Shown here one piece after another: positions 8,162 through 18,248 of a stretch of 60,767 nt of DNA. The notes beneath the pieces are model-generated. The model made no database searches, was not told the origin of the DNA, and saw only the letters and a program-made list of their open reading frames with translations. The position numbers were made by a program, and so were the translations under genes. The stretch's first letter is position 1. Each line of letters opens with the position of its first letter. The DNA comes from a virus, in the IMG/VR virus record IMGVR_UViG_3300033993_001964, positions 1 to 60,767 of that record. One strand, 5' to 3'.

Positions 8162-10678
8162 TTACGGCCCGCCGGTCGTCATGTCTGGAGTGAACGCCTG
8201 TGGTGCAGGTTGCGCGGCCTGCTGTTCACCGCCGCCAATCCGCTGCGCTTCCTGTGGTTGATTAGCTTTCAGCCAGTTGAGTGCGTCGGCTTCGGTGACG
8301 CCGAGATTCTGCACGCAGTTATTGATGAACTGCCTGCCGTACTTCTCCGTGCTTGCTGGCGTTGTGCCTTCCCATTCGTTTCGCATGCACTCCTGCATGA
8401 CGGGGTGTGCTGCGCTCGCACCTGGCTGCCGCATGAATTGACGCGCAAACACACGACGACTCTCGGTTGGCTTCATGCCTGCCGCCGTACCGACACGCTC
8501 GGCTTCCTTGACGGCCCCAATACCAGGCTGCTGCAATGCGCCTGCCGCGACTGGTGCGATCATCGCGTCCACTGCCTGGATGGCGTTTTGCTGCGGTTGC
8601 TCCCGGCCCTTAGGGAAGTCCGCTTGCTGCTGGTCGATGTCGAGCTTCCTGTCGCGAGCGGCTCGGGAGTCCGCGATGCCAGCCTCCTGCGCCTGCAGCT
8701 CCATTACCCGGTTGGCCTCGTCCGCCATGCCGTACATGCGGTACACGGCAGCCTGCGCCGCAGGGTCGTCGCCGGCATCTCGCATCGCAGATGCGAACAC
8801 TCCGCGATTAATCTCGGGGTCTTCCATCTGATACTGCATGGCGCGCATCTTGCGTCGCTGCACCAGCATGGCGCGCTGTCCCTGAATCTCTGCACCTCGC
8901 AGCTTCTGACGTATGGCCTGGTAGGTATCCATGTCACCAGACGCAGCAGCGTCGAGCAGAGCAGTGTGCAGGTCAACTGGGTCGTTGAGCTCGCCGTCTT
9001 CGTTTTTGTCAATTGTGCTATTGACTGTTACGCCCTGCAGCGTGTCCGGCATGGGGTGACTTCCCATGTACTCATGCGTACGTCGGGTAAGGTCGCGGGT
9101 CTCTCGAGCCTTCTTTGCCTCAGGTGTTTCGGCGTACCGGTAAGGATTGTCTGGATTGTCGCTGGCTACGATGCGCTGCTTGCCGGACGCTCCGTCGACC
9201 CCAACGCGGCGCTGATGTTCGCGAACCATGCGCTTCGCTTCGTGCAGCGCCATGCCCTGACCGCGCGGCGTGTTGTCGAACTTTGACAGGTCCAGGCCCA
9301 TCTGGTGAGCTGCGAACAGGATGATGTCCTTCTCGCGCCCGGTGTGCTCCGGTGCGTCAACGTCAACGCCCTGCAGGATATCGTTGGTGCTCGGGGCAGG
9401 TGCTGCGCGGGGGCCCATAGCGCCGTCGAACGTGTCAACGTGCTGAGGCAGGCGGCGAGGTGCGCCAGTGTCGATGTCTTCCATCGGCGAGCGCGGAGTG
9501 CCGTTCGGCTTACCTGGCCCCTGGTCGTAATCACTGCGAGGCTGCGTGCGGTTGGGGGGCATTAGCTGAGTGCCCTTGCGCCCCATGCCGCCACGAGTGC
9601 CGCGAGACAAACCAACGACCTCAGGCTGGGATGCGGCCAGCCGCTGCCCCGACACGGTCATGGCCTGGAGCCGTTCCTCCGGCGGCATGTCGGAGAAGTT
9701 GGCGTTCAAGGAGTCTGGCGGCAGGGAATCAAGGGCTTCTGCTGCCGCCGGATCGGCCGCCCTTACCTTCTCCAGCGTGACGTCAACTGACTCCTGGATC
9801 TCCTCAAGCGTCTGGCCGCCAGTGGCTTCGAGGTCAGGGCGTGGCTGCTTGGGCTCTGCGGCTGCCAGCCTGGCCTGGAGTGGCTGGTTGCCGGTGTCGA
9901 TGGCGTGGTCCATCTGGGACTGCCATGCCTGATGCTCAGCCCACCATGCCTCCTGAGCGGCTCTGGCGCGCTCTGTGGCGCGCTTCTGGCCGAGAGCCTC
10001 TCTTCGTCCCTTCTGTTCTTTCCGGCCCTGAGCAACGTCTCCGGCTCGCTGCTTGGCCTTAGCGGCCATGTCGTCGGAGTCGTCCTGTGCGCTCTCTGGG
10101 GTGACCGCCTGGTCTTCTCGGCGCTGCTCGGTCATTTCCTGACGCTGCCGCTGCATGGTGGCTGCGGGGGTTTCGCCACCTTCGGCCAGCACTACGCCGG
10201 AATCGCCCTGACGGGCAGGAGATCTCATCGGGCCGGAGGCTGGTGCTTCAGTTCGGGCGGCGTTTGCCTCTCGCTCAGTTGCAGCCTTCTCGGCAGCCAA
10301 TGACCTTTGACGCTCTACGGCGGACATGGCATTTCTGGCCGCCTCGCCACGAGATGCGCCAGCAACCCTCTGCTGCATCGGGTTTGGCAGTCCCGCAGTC
10401 GGCTCGGATGGCCTGGCTGAAGACGGGGCGGATGGGATGCCAGGAAGAGTCAGCCCCTCGTCTTGCGTCTCCGGCAGCTGAACCGCTCCTGGCGGGAGCA
10501 TGCCTGGAGGACTGGCTGCGGCTCGGGCGTCGAGCGCTTCACCGCTGAGGCCGCCCGGAAGCTCAAGGCTTGGGACCATAGACTCGTCCTGCGCCTCCCC
10601 GTAGCGGTCGGTCGGCCCATTAACGATGCGGCGCAGCTCACGCAGACGATCCTGGCTGCTCATTTCTACGGGGGGCAT
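8162..10678 (-). CDS. Large low-complexity putative internal virion protein (838 aa)
   Basis: 838 residues, second of three giant genes. The first 450 residues are low-complexity, rich in Ala, Gln, Arg, Glu and Pro with helical or coiled-coil runs (AAKAKQRAGDVAQGRKEQKG). The second half is more globular: YMGSHPMPDTLQGVTVNS, an ankyrin-like ALLDAAASGDMDTYQAIRQKL and AVYRMYGMADEANRVMEL. The C terminus has NNCVQNLGVTEADALNWLKA. The start is the ATG preceded by AGGTGA rather than MSSQ five codons later, which has no SD. Seven bases separate it from the gene before. A DNA-ejection role is inferred. Confidence 0.7.
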   Translation of the reverse strand: MPPVEMSSQDRLRELRRIVNGPTDRYGEAQDESMVPSLELPGGLSGEALDARAAASPPGMLPPGAVQLPETQDEGLTLPGIPSAPSSARPSEPTAGLPNPMQQRVAGASRGEAARNAMSAVERQRSLAAEKAATEREANAARTEAPASGPMRSPARQGDSGVVLAEGGETPAATMQRQRQEMTEQRREDQAVTPESAQDDSDDMAAKAKQRAGDVAQGRKEQKGRREALGQKRATERARAAQEAWWAEHQAWQSQMDHAIDTGNQPLQARLAAAEPKQPRPDLEATGGQTLEEIQESVDVTLEKVRAADPAAAEALDSLPPDSLNANFSDMPPEERLQAMTVSGQRLAASQPEVVGLSRGTRGGMGRKGTQLMPPNRTQPRSDYDQGPGKPNGTPRSPMEDIDTGAPRRLPQHVDTFDGAMGPRAAPAPSTNDILQGVDVDAPEHTGREKDIILFAAHQMGLDLSKFDNTPRGQGMALHEAKRMVREHQRRVGVDGASGKQRIVASDNPDNPYRYAETPEAKKARETRDLTRRTHEYMGSHPMPDTLQGVTVNSTIDKNEDGELNDPVDLHTALLDAAASGDMDTYQAIRQKLRGAEIQGQRAMLVQRRKMRAMQYQMEDPEINRGVFASAMRDAGDDPAAQAAVYRMYGMADEANRVMELQAQEAGIADSRAARDRKLDIDQQQADFPKGREQPQQNAIQAVDAMIAPVAAGALQQPGIGAVKEAERVGTAAGMKPTESRRVFARQFMRQPGASAAHPVMQECMRNEWEGTTPASTEKYGRQFINNCVQNLGVTEADALNWLKANQPQEAQRIGGGEQQAAQPAPQAFTPDMTTGGP

Positions 10679-10685
10679 TCTTCAC

Positions 10686-13600
10686 CTACCAGGGAACTGG
10701 GTTCATGGGGGTCATTAGCGTGTATCGGCGCTGGCGCGCCCGGCGAACTTGGTCGCCGACGGTCTCACTACTCTGATTTGTGTCCTCTTCGGGGCTGCCG
10801 GAAAGCCCGAAATCGCCGGCCATAGCCTCAGAGTCCTCGTCGCCGCCGAGAAGTCCGTATGCACCGCCGGCGCTGGCAATGGCTGCCAGGCCGATGTTGC
10901 GGCGGGTCTTGGCCCTGCGCACCTTGTCGGCCTTGTCCTTGAGGGCGACGTCCTTGTCCACCTGGCGCTGCATGTTCTCCAGGTCTTCCTTTGACCTGGC
11001 TGTCGGGCCCTCTACAACGCCCGCAGTACGCCCGGACGGCTTCGCTTCGGCGGCGTCGACCGACTCCTGGTGTGGGTTCGTGTCCTCTACGAAGGCCTCG
11101 CCCTCGTACGTCTGCCGCCTGTTGACGCCGGCGCCGTTGTAGAACTCGTCGTCCGAGACCGCCTCTTCGGCCTGGCGCTTCGGCTTTTGGCCGATGATCG
11201 GAACCTCCTCAAACGACTGATTCACTCCTCGCAGGTCTCTGGTCTGCACGGAGGATGCGCGCCTGACCTGGATCGGCGTACCGGTTTCGTCAAAGTCGAC
11301 CGCCGCAAGGCCGGCTTCTGGTGATCCGAGACGAAGACGCCCTTCTCCGAGCTGTTCGGCGTCGATTCGCCTGCCGTTCAGCTGTTTGCTAACGGTGACT
11401 TCCTTCATGCTGCCGTCAGGCTGCGATGCCATGTACGTCTGCTTGATGGTGATGATGGAGGACGGGCGGCCGTCCTTGTCCGTGCCGTTCGTGACGGAGA
11501 TTTGCGGAGGGCCCTTTGGTGTAGCGCCAGATGGCTTCGCACTAGAAGAGAGTCGGCGCTGCTCAGACTCGGCAATGCGAGCCACTGCCGTCTGTCGCTG
11601 CTTAGGCCGCATGGCCACAAGGCGCTGCGACAACAACTCAGCGTCCGACATATCTTGCGCAGAAGCTGAGTCGGGCGAGATGCCGCGCAGGCGCAGGATC
11701 GCTGCAACGCGATCGTCCTCAGGAAGCTGGTCGACAGTGTCGGCAAACTCCGCCACGCTTCGAGCAAACTTGGCAGACTCCGTCTCCTCTGAGCCATCAA
11801 GCCTTCCTGACAGCCAGTTCTTCAGCTGGTCCGCCTGATCAGACGGAACTTCTATAGAGCCGGCAAAGCCCTTAGGTAGCTCAAGGTCAGTCGCTTCCGA
11901 TAGCGATACGGGCTTAAACGCAGGAGTGCGCGGCTGTCGACCCTGCGACGGCTGCGGTTCAGCGGCCGGAAGAATGTCAGACTCCTGGAATCCGAGAGGG
12001 CCTTGCTCAACGCTGGGCGGCGTGTAGTCGGCGTCCGGCTGCTGCATGCGCCTGGCCAGATGGCCTACTCGCGCCTCCAGTTCGCTATCAAAGCGCGACA
12101 TGTCCGTGCCAGAGACGGATGCATGGTCGGCTGCGTTCTGCCTGGCGGTGTTGATGTTTGCGGAGATGCGATCCAGCTCGCCGCCCTTAGCGGAGTAGAT
12201 CTCTTCGCGAGTGGGCAGTGTGCTGATCAGGTACTCGTTGGCGTCGACGTCCTTAGGCTCTGCCGGCGCGGCTGGTGCGTTGGGATCCAGGCCTGTAATG
12301 ACACGGCCGGCTTGAGACATGGCGTCCGTGACGCGCTGGATAGCCTGGCGAAGTGGGCTCATCGGCTTCGGCGGCCCGGCAACTTCCTGCACGGGCTTCG
12401 GCAGGATTCGAGCAGGACCGGACGCGACGATGCCCATGTCGCGAACTGCGTCGCTGGCGGCCTGGCGCAGAGCCTCCGGAGTGGAGCCATCTAATGCGCT
12501 GTCTTCAACCAGACCGCCTTCTTGATCAACAGCGCCACGCTGAGCCTGAGCAAACTCTAGGCGGCGAATGAGGGCGTCGTAGATGATGTCTTCAGCGGAG
12601 CCCAGACGACCGTCGGCAGCAAGCTTCTTCAGGTTTTCCAGTCCGTCCGACAGGTCGTTACCGCTGACCCGCTCAGAGAACATCTCTCGCAGGGCGGCAA
12701 CCCGATCTGCCGGAGACTCTGCGGTCATGAAGCGACGAAGAAGGCGGTTCTGGTTTACTCCAGACGGCTCGAGCAAGTTAATGCCACCGGCCTTGCGGTT
12801 GTATCGCTCACGCATGCCGTCGCCGAACGAGCGCTGCACCATCGCCTGCATCTCGGACTCGAGCTGCGCCCTCTCGGCCGGGTCGGTGGCGGCGTCTACT
12901 CGCGCCTGCAGCTCGCGCACGTCGTCAACTGCGGACTCCGAGACGCCACCTTCGTGAGTGTCAAAGTCACGGAACACAATCGGCATGACCGGCGAGCGCG
13001 CCGACCGTGCGCCTTCTTGCTTGGCCCAGTTGGACGCAAGCACTTCCCTAACTACCGCATTCCTAGCGTCGGCGGACATAGCAGGCCGCACGCCAAGAGC
13101 TGAGGTGGTTGCTTGACTGCCAGCAAACTGCCTGTCGGCAGCACGCTCGGCCTCTGCAGCCTCCGCCTCGCCTCGTGGGTTCTGGGTGCGCGGCCCGGCC
13201 TCAGTCGACATGCCGTTGACGTCGATGACAGTAGTGGCTTCGTTCTGCGCCTGCATTGCGTCGCTCGCAAAGGCGGCGTCGTCTTTAGCCTGATCAAGCC
13301 CACCCCTAACCTCGCGCCGCTGGGGCGCCAGCTGCTCGGACTGCGCCTTGAGCGTCTCGTACTGCTTCTGCGCAGGCTCGAACATCACGTCAAGCTCGCC
13401 ACGAGAAGCGTTGAGGATCTGAGCCTGCATCTCTTTCGGCAGCCGGGTGAACGGCCGGAACGTCATGATGCGAGCTTGCGGCGCCATCGTGCGCTGCTGA
13501 CCAGTCCAGGGATTGATGTTAGTGGACGGATCGGCGGCCTTGTCTACGTACTGCCTCATCATGTCGATGGAGTACGCGAAGTCGTCGGCAAGCTGCTTCT

Positions 13601-16274
13601 GTTCGTCCAGCTGCCGAGATCCCTGCGCCGCGCCTCGAAGCGTGGTCTGCGCATCGCGGGCCTGTCGGGCGATTTCGTCCAGCGGGGCCACGCGAGAGCT
13701 CATCGGGCTGGCTGCCACAGGTGTGACGCCATCCGCAGCCGGGCCAGCTACCGCGCCATTGGAAAACGATTCCGACAGAGCGGTCGCCTGGTCGGCCAGA
13801 GCGCGCATCTGATCGTCGGGCATCGCGGCGTACTGCTGAATGCGCTCGTACGGCACGTCAGCAAACTCTGGCCTCTTTGCCAGAGACATCTCAACAGCTT
13901 CGGCGGAGTAGCCTCCGGTGGCTGCAGTCAGCCTGGCGCGCACGCCCAGCGCAATACTGAGCCTACGGGACTCTAGGGCCGCAGTCTCCGGAGACGAAAC
14001 GCCGGACACGTCGGACGCAGAGGCGGACGCAGGCGACCCCACGTCGATCGAGAACGGCTGCGGTGCAGCAAGGATCGGCTCCTGGATGCGAGACGCCCAC
14101 GAGCCAGGTTCGGTCTCAAATGCAAGCGCACCAGATCCAGCCATGCGAGAAGCAGGAGACCCTCCGAACATCCCGCGCAGGCGATCAAGAAGCGACAAAT
14201 CAGGAGACGCCGGCTCGGGGGCCATGTCCATCATGATGGACGACATGGGCTCGCTGGGGACGGGGTCGTCAAACACTTGTGCGCCACCCCCCGCAGCGGC
14301 GTCAACGACCATAGATGGCCCTGCGCCGGCTTCGACCTTAGTGGGAGGGGTGGATCCGTACCTGGCAAGTCGAGTGCGCACGCCGCCCCAATCGACTCCC
14401 TGCGGGGGAGCCTCCGGATCCACAGACTGCGTCACGTCCATAGCGCCAGACCCAACAGTGGACCCAGCGTTAGCTTCGAACGACCCTGCTTGCGGCGGCG
14501 CCGACTCAGGAACCATCGACTTGGCGCGCTTGTAGAGGTCGTACCCCTCAGAGAAGGCGCCGACAAAGCGATCGACGATTGCGCTCTGGGCCGGATTTAG
14601 CGAGGCAGCTGCGAGCAGCTCTTGCTCAGGCATTGAGGCATAGGCGTCTATCTCTGCGGGGGTCTCGTTGGCGAAGGCTGGGTGCTGCTCGAGGTATCCG
14701 GCGACCATATCCGGACTCTCGGCGCCATCCATGCTCTGGCTGACGATCCTCTGCCGAATCTCTGCTGCCGCCGTCGCCTTTCGCTGGCGGCGCATAAGGT
14801 CCATTGCGACCTGCGCCGTGTCTGCGTCGCCTTTGCCTGCAACTACCATTGCCTGAGCAAACCGGTCGCCGCCACCGGACGTCTCAAGGATGTTCAGCGA
14901 GTCGAGCGTCTGCCGAAGCAGCTGCGGATTCGGAAGGTCAGCGTCAGTATTGAGCGTCTCGAGAAGACGACGACCAGACACCTCAACGAACGACGGGTCG
15001 GTAGAGCCTGGTCGCGGGCCAACAATGTCCGGGCCGGTGACCGGCGTGTAGCCCTGCGTCTCCAGCAGGTCGCGAACAGCCGCTTCGGACATGAGCCTGC
15101 CGTTGGCAGGATCCATCGGATCGACCGCCTGGTAGGTGCCGTCCGGCCTGGCCAGCAGATATATTCGGTCGGTGTTGTCTCCGCCAGACCCGCGCTGCAA
15201 GACAGTTAGCTCGCGAGAAAAGTCCGTCGTGCCTGCGCCAGCCTCGTCTACCGCTGACGCGTAAAACCTAGAGCGCCCAAGAATTGGACGGTAGGCGCTT
15301 CGCTTGGCGTTGGTTGGGTTGTAGATCTGCGATCGCATGCGCGGCTCTGACGTGGCGCCGCCGCTTGGGCTGTTGGTGGAAGGAATCTCAAACCCGTAGC
15401 TGTCCAGCATCGGCTTGCCGGTAGTCGGATCTACCTGCACGACTGGTTCGGTGATGTAGGGCTTGGTTGCCGCAACCGTTAGCCGCTCAAGCGGAGGAGC
15501 TGGCATGTCCACCGCAGCGACGCCGTTGCCCGTCGCTATTTCTGGAAGGGCCGGACCGCCAAGCTGTCGTGGCGGGGTGCCCGGCTGGGATCCTGGCTCC
15601 CCGCTTGCATATCTGGGCGCACCTCTGAGGCGGCCAGCAAGGGTGGAGTCGCCAATGACGCGGCCACGATCATCAATCTGGCCCTCAAGATCGTTTGGCT
15701 CGCCGGCCATCCTGGCGCTGGCTGCCGCCCGATCGCCGATCTGCTGGTTGACGATCGCGTTGACGATCTGCTGCCTGTACTGGCGCTCGTTGCCGGAGTT
15801 GACAATGCCGTACTTGGCGGCCAGCTGGTCAATCACCTCGTACATGGCACCGTCTTCGGCCGCCCTGTCGAGCAGGTTGTATCCCGCGAACACGTTGTCG
15901 GTGAACTTGCCGTCAGCGTCCGCCGTCGGTGTCACGCTTTCCAGGATGCTGCGTTCAAGCTGTGCCTGAAGTGAGTATGCGGCCCTGTCGTCGAGCTGCG
16001 TTTTCAGAGCCGGCCGTTCACTGCTGCTCCAGCGCTGGCGCGCCGGCCCTGTTGGGGCAGTGTCTATCGTGTACGCCGACCCGTCCGCGAGCTGCCTGAC
16101 TGCGCCCCGCACGCTTTCGCCTGGAGCGGCCTGCTGACCAAGACGCTGGGCCCTTCGCTGCTTGGCCAGCTCAAGCTCGGCGTTCAGCCGTGCGGCTGAG
16201 TCCGCAGCGGCACCTCCGGACACTCCGCGATAGCCGGCCACCAGTCCACTAAGCAGCTCTCCAAATGTCGCCAT
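10686..16274 (-). CDS. Giant putative internal virion protein (1862 aa)
   Basis: 1862 residues, the largest gene in the window. Composition is dominated by Ala, Asp, Glu, Gln, Arg and Ser with little hydrophobic core, so much of it is probably helical or disordered. A motif of the type 'PEFADVPYERIQQYAAMPDDQ' recurs: once near QHPAFANETPAEIDAYASMP and again near KRPEFADVPYERIQQYAAMP, showing an internal duplication of roughly 70-90 residues. A single hydrophobic segment lies near the C terminus (NIGLAAIASAGGAYGLLGG), a possible membrane-insertion element. Size, order and that segment suggest a protein ejected with the DNA. No lytic or protease motif was seen. Confidence 0.72.
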   Translation of the reverse strand: MATFGELLSGLVAGYRGVSGGAAADSAARLNAELELAKQRRAQRLGQQAAPGESVRGAVRQLADGSAYTIDTAPTGPARQRWSSSERPALKTQLDDRAAYSLQAQLERSILESVTPTADADGKFTDNVFAGYNLLDRAAEDGAMYEVIDQLAAKYGIVNSGNERQYRQQIVNAIVNQQIGDRAAASARMAGEPNDLEGQIDDRGRVIGDSTLAGRLRGAPRYASGEPGSQPGTPPRQLGGPALPEIATGNGVAAVDMPAPPLERLTVAATKPYITEPVVQVDPTTGKPMLDSYGFEIPSTNSPSGGATSEPRMRSQIYNPTNAKRSAYRPILGRSRFYASAVDEAGAGTTDFSRELTVLQRGSGGDNTDRIYLLARPDGTYQAVDPMDPANGRLMSEAAVRDLLETQGYTPVTGPDIVGPRPGSTDPSFVEVSGRRLLETLNTDADLPNPQLLRQTLDSLNILETSGGGDRFAQAMVVAGKGDADTAQVAMDLMRRQRKATAAAEIRQRIVSQSMDGAESPDMVAGYLEQHPAFANETPAEIDAYASMPEQELLAAASLNPAQSAIVDRFVGAFSEGYDLYKRAKSMVPESAPPQAGSFEANAGSTVGSGAMDVTQSVDPEAPPQGVDWGGVRTRLARYGSTPPTKVEAGAGPSMVVDAAAGGGAQVFDDPVPSEPMSSIMMDMAPEPASPDLSLLDRLRGMFGGSPASRMAGSGALAFETEPGSWASRIQEPILAAPQPFSIDVGSPASASASDVSGVSSPETAALESRRLSIALGVRARLTAATGGYSAEAVEMSLAKRPEFADVPYERIQQYAAMPDDQMRALADQATALSESFSNGAVAGPAADGVTPVAASPMSSRVAPLDEIARQARDAQTTLRGAAQGSRQLDEQKQLADDFAYSIDMMRQYVDKAADPSTNINPWTGQQRTMAPQARIMTFRPFTRLPKEMQAQILNASRGELDVMFEPAQKQYETLKAQSEQLAPQRREVRGGLDQAKDDAAFASDAMQAQNEATTVIDVNGMSTEAGPRTQNPRGEAEAAEAERAADRQFAGSQATTSALGVRPAMSADARNAVVREVLASNWAKQEGARSARSPVMPIVFRDFDTHEGGVSESAVDDVRELQARVDAATDPAERAQLESEMQAMVQRSFGDGMRERYNRKAGGINLLEPSGVNQNRLLRRFMTAESPADRVAALREMFSERVSGNDLSDGLENLKKLAADGRLGSAEDIIYDALIRRLEFAQAQRGAVDQEGGLVEDSALDGSTPEALRQAASDAVRDMGIVASGPARILPKPVQEVAGPPKPMSPLRQAIQRVTDAMSQAGRVITGLDPNAPAAPAEPKDVDANEYLISTLPTREEIYSAKGGELDRISANINTARQNAADHASVSGTDMSRFDSELEARVGHLARRMQQPDADYTPPSVEQGPLGFQESDILPAAEPQPSQGRQPRTPAFKPVSLSEATDLELPKGFAGSIEVPSDQADQLKNWLSGRLDGSEETESAKFARSVAEFADTVDQLPEDDRVAAILRLRGISPDSASAQDMSDAELLSQRLVAMRPKQRQTAVARIAESEQRRLSSSAKPSGATPKGPPQISVTNGTDKDGRPSSIITIKQTYMASQPDGSMKEVTVSKQLNGRRIDAEQLGEGRLRLGSPEAGLAAVDFDETGTPIQVRRASSVQTRDLRGVNQSFEEVPIIGQKPKRQAEEAVSDDEFYNGAGVNRRQTYEGEAFVEDTNPHQESVDAAEAKPSGRTAGVVEGPTARSKEDLENMQRQVDKDVALKDKADKVRRAKTRRNIGLAAIASAGGAYGLLGGDEDSEAMAGDFGLSGSPEEDTNQSSETVGDQVRRARQRRYTLMTPMNPVPW

Positions 16275-16298
16275 AGCTGTGTCCCTTTACCGTCGAGG

Positions 16299-16604
16299 CT
16301 ACGACGACTTCTTCTTCTTCGCGAGCTTATCTCCGATGCCTGGAGGCAGATCGTCCTTGGTGACTGCTACCTTCGGCGAAGCGCCGCGCTGCTCCTCTGC
16401 AGCGTTGGAGAGCTTCTCGCGCTCCTCTTCGGCTGCATCCTCGTCATCAGCAAGCATGTCCTCTGGGTCGCAACCCTCTTCGTCGCAGTCGGCTTCGTCC
16501 ATCTTTTTCTTGGCGCGCTTGCCCATGCTGGCGCGAATGATCTTGCGAAGCAGCTTCGGCGGAAGCTCTTCAAGGTCCAGGTCCAGATCAAAGTTACTGC
16601 TCAC
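16299..16604 (-). CDS. Small acidic hypothetical protein
   Basis: 101 residues from a GTG start with a GAGGAG SD. An acidic LDLDLEELP start leads to a short basic stretch (MGKRAKKKMD), then a strongly acidic middle (EADCDEEGCDPEDMLADDEDAAEEE) and a Lys/Ser tail. No family was recognised. It lies directly before the 1862-residue gene, so it may be a virion component or an assembly chaperone for it. Confidence 0.65.
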   Translation of the reverse strand: MSSNFDLDLDLEELPPKLLRKIIRASMGKRAKKKMDEADCDEEGCDPEDMLADDEDAAEEEREKLSNAAEEQRGASPKVAVTKDDLPPGIGDKLAKKKKSS

Positions 16605-16614
16605 GGTCTACTCC

Positions 16615-17136
16615 TCAGGAAAACAGGCTCTGCAACAGCGGGCTGTAGTCCAGGCCGATCTGATCCAGCCCAAACTGGCCACGACGAATGGCCTCGTAGA
16701 TGTTCTGACTCATTCCGCGCTTGGAGAGTTGCTCCATTGCGGCCGAGCTGCGCAGGCCTTCGAGCAGTCCGGAGTTGCCGGTGCGCTCGCGCTCGAGAGT
16801 GTTGGAGTAGGCGCGGTTCGCCTCCGAGTCAGCCATGCCAGCGTCCTGGCGAGACTTATTGACTGCAGCCTGTGCGTCAGACTGAGACGACGCCTCCGCC
16901 AGGTCGGCCGCATACTGCTGCCCCTTTCCGCGAGAGACGCCAGCTCGGTCCATGCTGGTGAGCGCAGCGCGCCCAGCGCCAGCGCCAGCCGCCATCTGAT
17001 TGTTCTCGAGGTCGCCGAGAGCCTTGTCGTTGACGGCAAGCGGCCGGAAGCCGGTGGATTTCTGCGCAGGCTTAGCAGCTGGGGGCGCAATGGCGGATGG
17101 CTGCTTGTAGCGCAGGCCGGAGTCTGAGCCGATCAT
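16615..17136 (-). CDS. Hypothetical virion-associated protein (173 aa)
   Basis: 173 residues, mostly helical and rich in Ala, Gln, Ser and Gly (AADLAEASSQSDAQAAVNKS). It overlaps the preceding gene by one base (TAATG). The residue pattern resembles the two small genes upstream (short Ala/Gln/Arg helices), so the three may be related or partner proteins. No conserved domain was recognised. Its place between tail genes and giant virion genes suggests an internal core or ejection component. Confidence 0.65.
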   Translation of the reverse strand: MIGSDSGLRYKQPSAIAPPAAKPAQKSTGFRPLAVNDKALGDLENNQMAAGAGAGRAALTSMDRAGVSRGKGQQYAADLAEASSQSDAQAAVNKSRQDAGMADSEANRAYSNTLERERTGNSGLLEGLRSSAAMEQLSKRGMSQNIYEAIRRGQFGLDQIGLDYSPLLQSLFS

Positions 17137-17492
17137 CAGTACCCCCTAGCTGCGGTATTTAGGAGGGCCTGCTGGAACGAGTTCCGCTTTTGTGCGTTGG
17201 CCTGCGCGTAGTTGTAGTTCATGCCCAGATCAAACACGGTGCGCTGATTGTCAAGCTGCCTGCCCGCAGTGCGCTCTTGAGCCTCATTGCCAGCTCGGGA
17301 GGCGTAGTTCTGCGCAGTCTGCTGGCGCTGCTGGCTATCCTGCTGCATCTGATCCACGCCGACCTGCTGCTGCTTCTGGGCCCGATCCATGCCAAGCTCG
17401 GCCCGGCGAGCCATCTGGCTGCCGCGCGCAAACGCGGAGACGTTCGGGTTCTTTGAAAGCCCAGAAAGCAGTCCGCCAGACGGCTGGTTCAT
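17136..17492 (-). CDS. Hypothetical Gln-rich helical protein (118 aa)
   Basis: 118 residues with a very Gln-rich helix (KQQQVGVDQMQQDSQQRQQ) that could form a coiled coil, and a C terminus NYNYAQANAQKRNSFQQALL. It overlaps the upstream gene by ATGA. No family was recognised. The context is the same run of small probable virion genes. Confidence 0.65.
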   Translation of the reverse strand: MNQPSGGLLSGLSKNPNVSAFARGSQMARRAELGMDRAQKQQQVGVDQMQQDSQQRQQTAQNYASRAGNEAQERTAGRQLDNQRTVFDLGMNYNYAQANAQKRNSFQQALLNTAARGY

Positions 17493-17806
17493 CGGCGGCC
17501 TCCAAGCCTGCGCGGACCGCCAAGAAGTCCAGCCAGGACGTTGCTTTTCTGCTGTTGAGCCTCACGAGCGGTCTGCGAGTCAAACTCCCGTCGCTGCTGC
17601 TCCCGCTGAAGCATGCTCTGCTCGTCTCTGTAACGCGAGGCTTCCTGCTGTTCGTACGGGTTGGGGCCGGAAGACGACTGCGCCATCTTCTCCCAGTTGG
17701 CTTTCATCTGAGATCCGGCGTCTTTGGCCGCGAGGCCGTACATGCCAGTGCTGGCCCGCTCGATCTCGTCGGGCTGCCACATCTTGATACTTTGCTGCCA
17801 GGCCAT
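17489..17806 (-). CDS. Hypothetical protein (105 aa)
   Basis: 105 residues, helical and charged (EQQEASRYRDEQSMLQREQQ) with a Gly/Arg tail (GGPRRLGGRR). It is translationally linked to the following gene by ATGA. No family was recognised. It is one of four consecutive small helical proteins before the giant virion genes. Confidence 0.65.
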   Translation of the reverse strand: MAWQQSIKMWQPDEIERASTGMYGLAAKDAGSQMKANWEKMAQSSSGPNPYEQQEASRYRDEQSMLQREQQRREFDSQTAREAQQQKSNVLAGLLGGPRRLGGRR

Positions 17807-17821
17807 TCTCTCGCTCCCTTG

Positions 17822-18238
17822 TCAGACGGTTACGGTTCCGGGCTTCTTTTTCGGGTCGTCGCCCGGCGCGCGTCGCGGCGCGTTCATGGACACATCGGTG
17901 ACCTGAGCCTCTTCGGCTGGCTTTGGCTCAGCGGCCGCAGGCTTGGTGGCTGTCAGCTTGGGCCCGTCCATGTCGGTAACCAGCTGAGAGGATTCGGCCT
18001 CGACCTTTACTGGGGTGATGCCAGAGATCGAGTCGCGCAGCGCCCTAATGCGCTTGCTGGCAGCCATAGCCGCCATGATGTCGCCCTCGTACAGGGCCTT
18101 GAGCTTCTGGTTGGTCATCTCCGAGATGGCGTCCTGGCGCTTCCGGATCTCCTGCTCGCCGCTAAAGTCATAGCGCTTGCTAGACGCCGAAGACGTCTTG
18201 CTGGACGGGAAGTCGACGCGGTATTGCTGGCCTGCCAT
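17822..18238 (-). CDS. Hypothetical protein (138 aa)
   Basis: 138 residues. The N-terminal part has a helical QEIRKRQDAISEMTNQKLKA followed by LYEGDIMAAMAASKRIRALR. The C-terminal 60 residues are Pro/Ala/Lys-rich and probably disordered (KPAAAEPKPAEEAQ). An AGAGGG SD precedes the ATG. No family was recognised; virion-associated by position. Confidence 0.65.
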   Translation of the reverse strand: MAGQQYRVDFPSSKTSSASSKRYDFSGEQEIRKRQDAISEMTNQKLKALYEGDIMAAMAASKRIRALRDSISGITPVKVEAESSQLVTDMDGPKLTATKPAAAEPKPAEEAQVTDVSMNAPRRAPGDDPKKKPGTVTV

Positions 18239-18248
18239 TGGGTGCCCT

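Noticed and set aside
8060-9286. Plus-strand open frame of 408 codons opposite the 838-residue gene
   Set aside because: Leu/Arg/Cys-rich translation typical of the antisense of GC-rich DNA; the minus gene has proper junctions with both neighbours.
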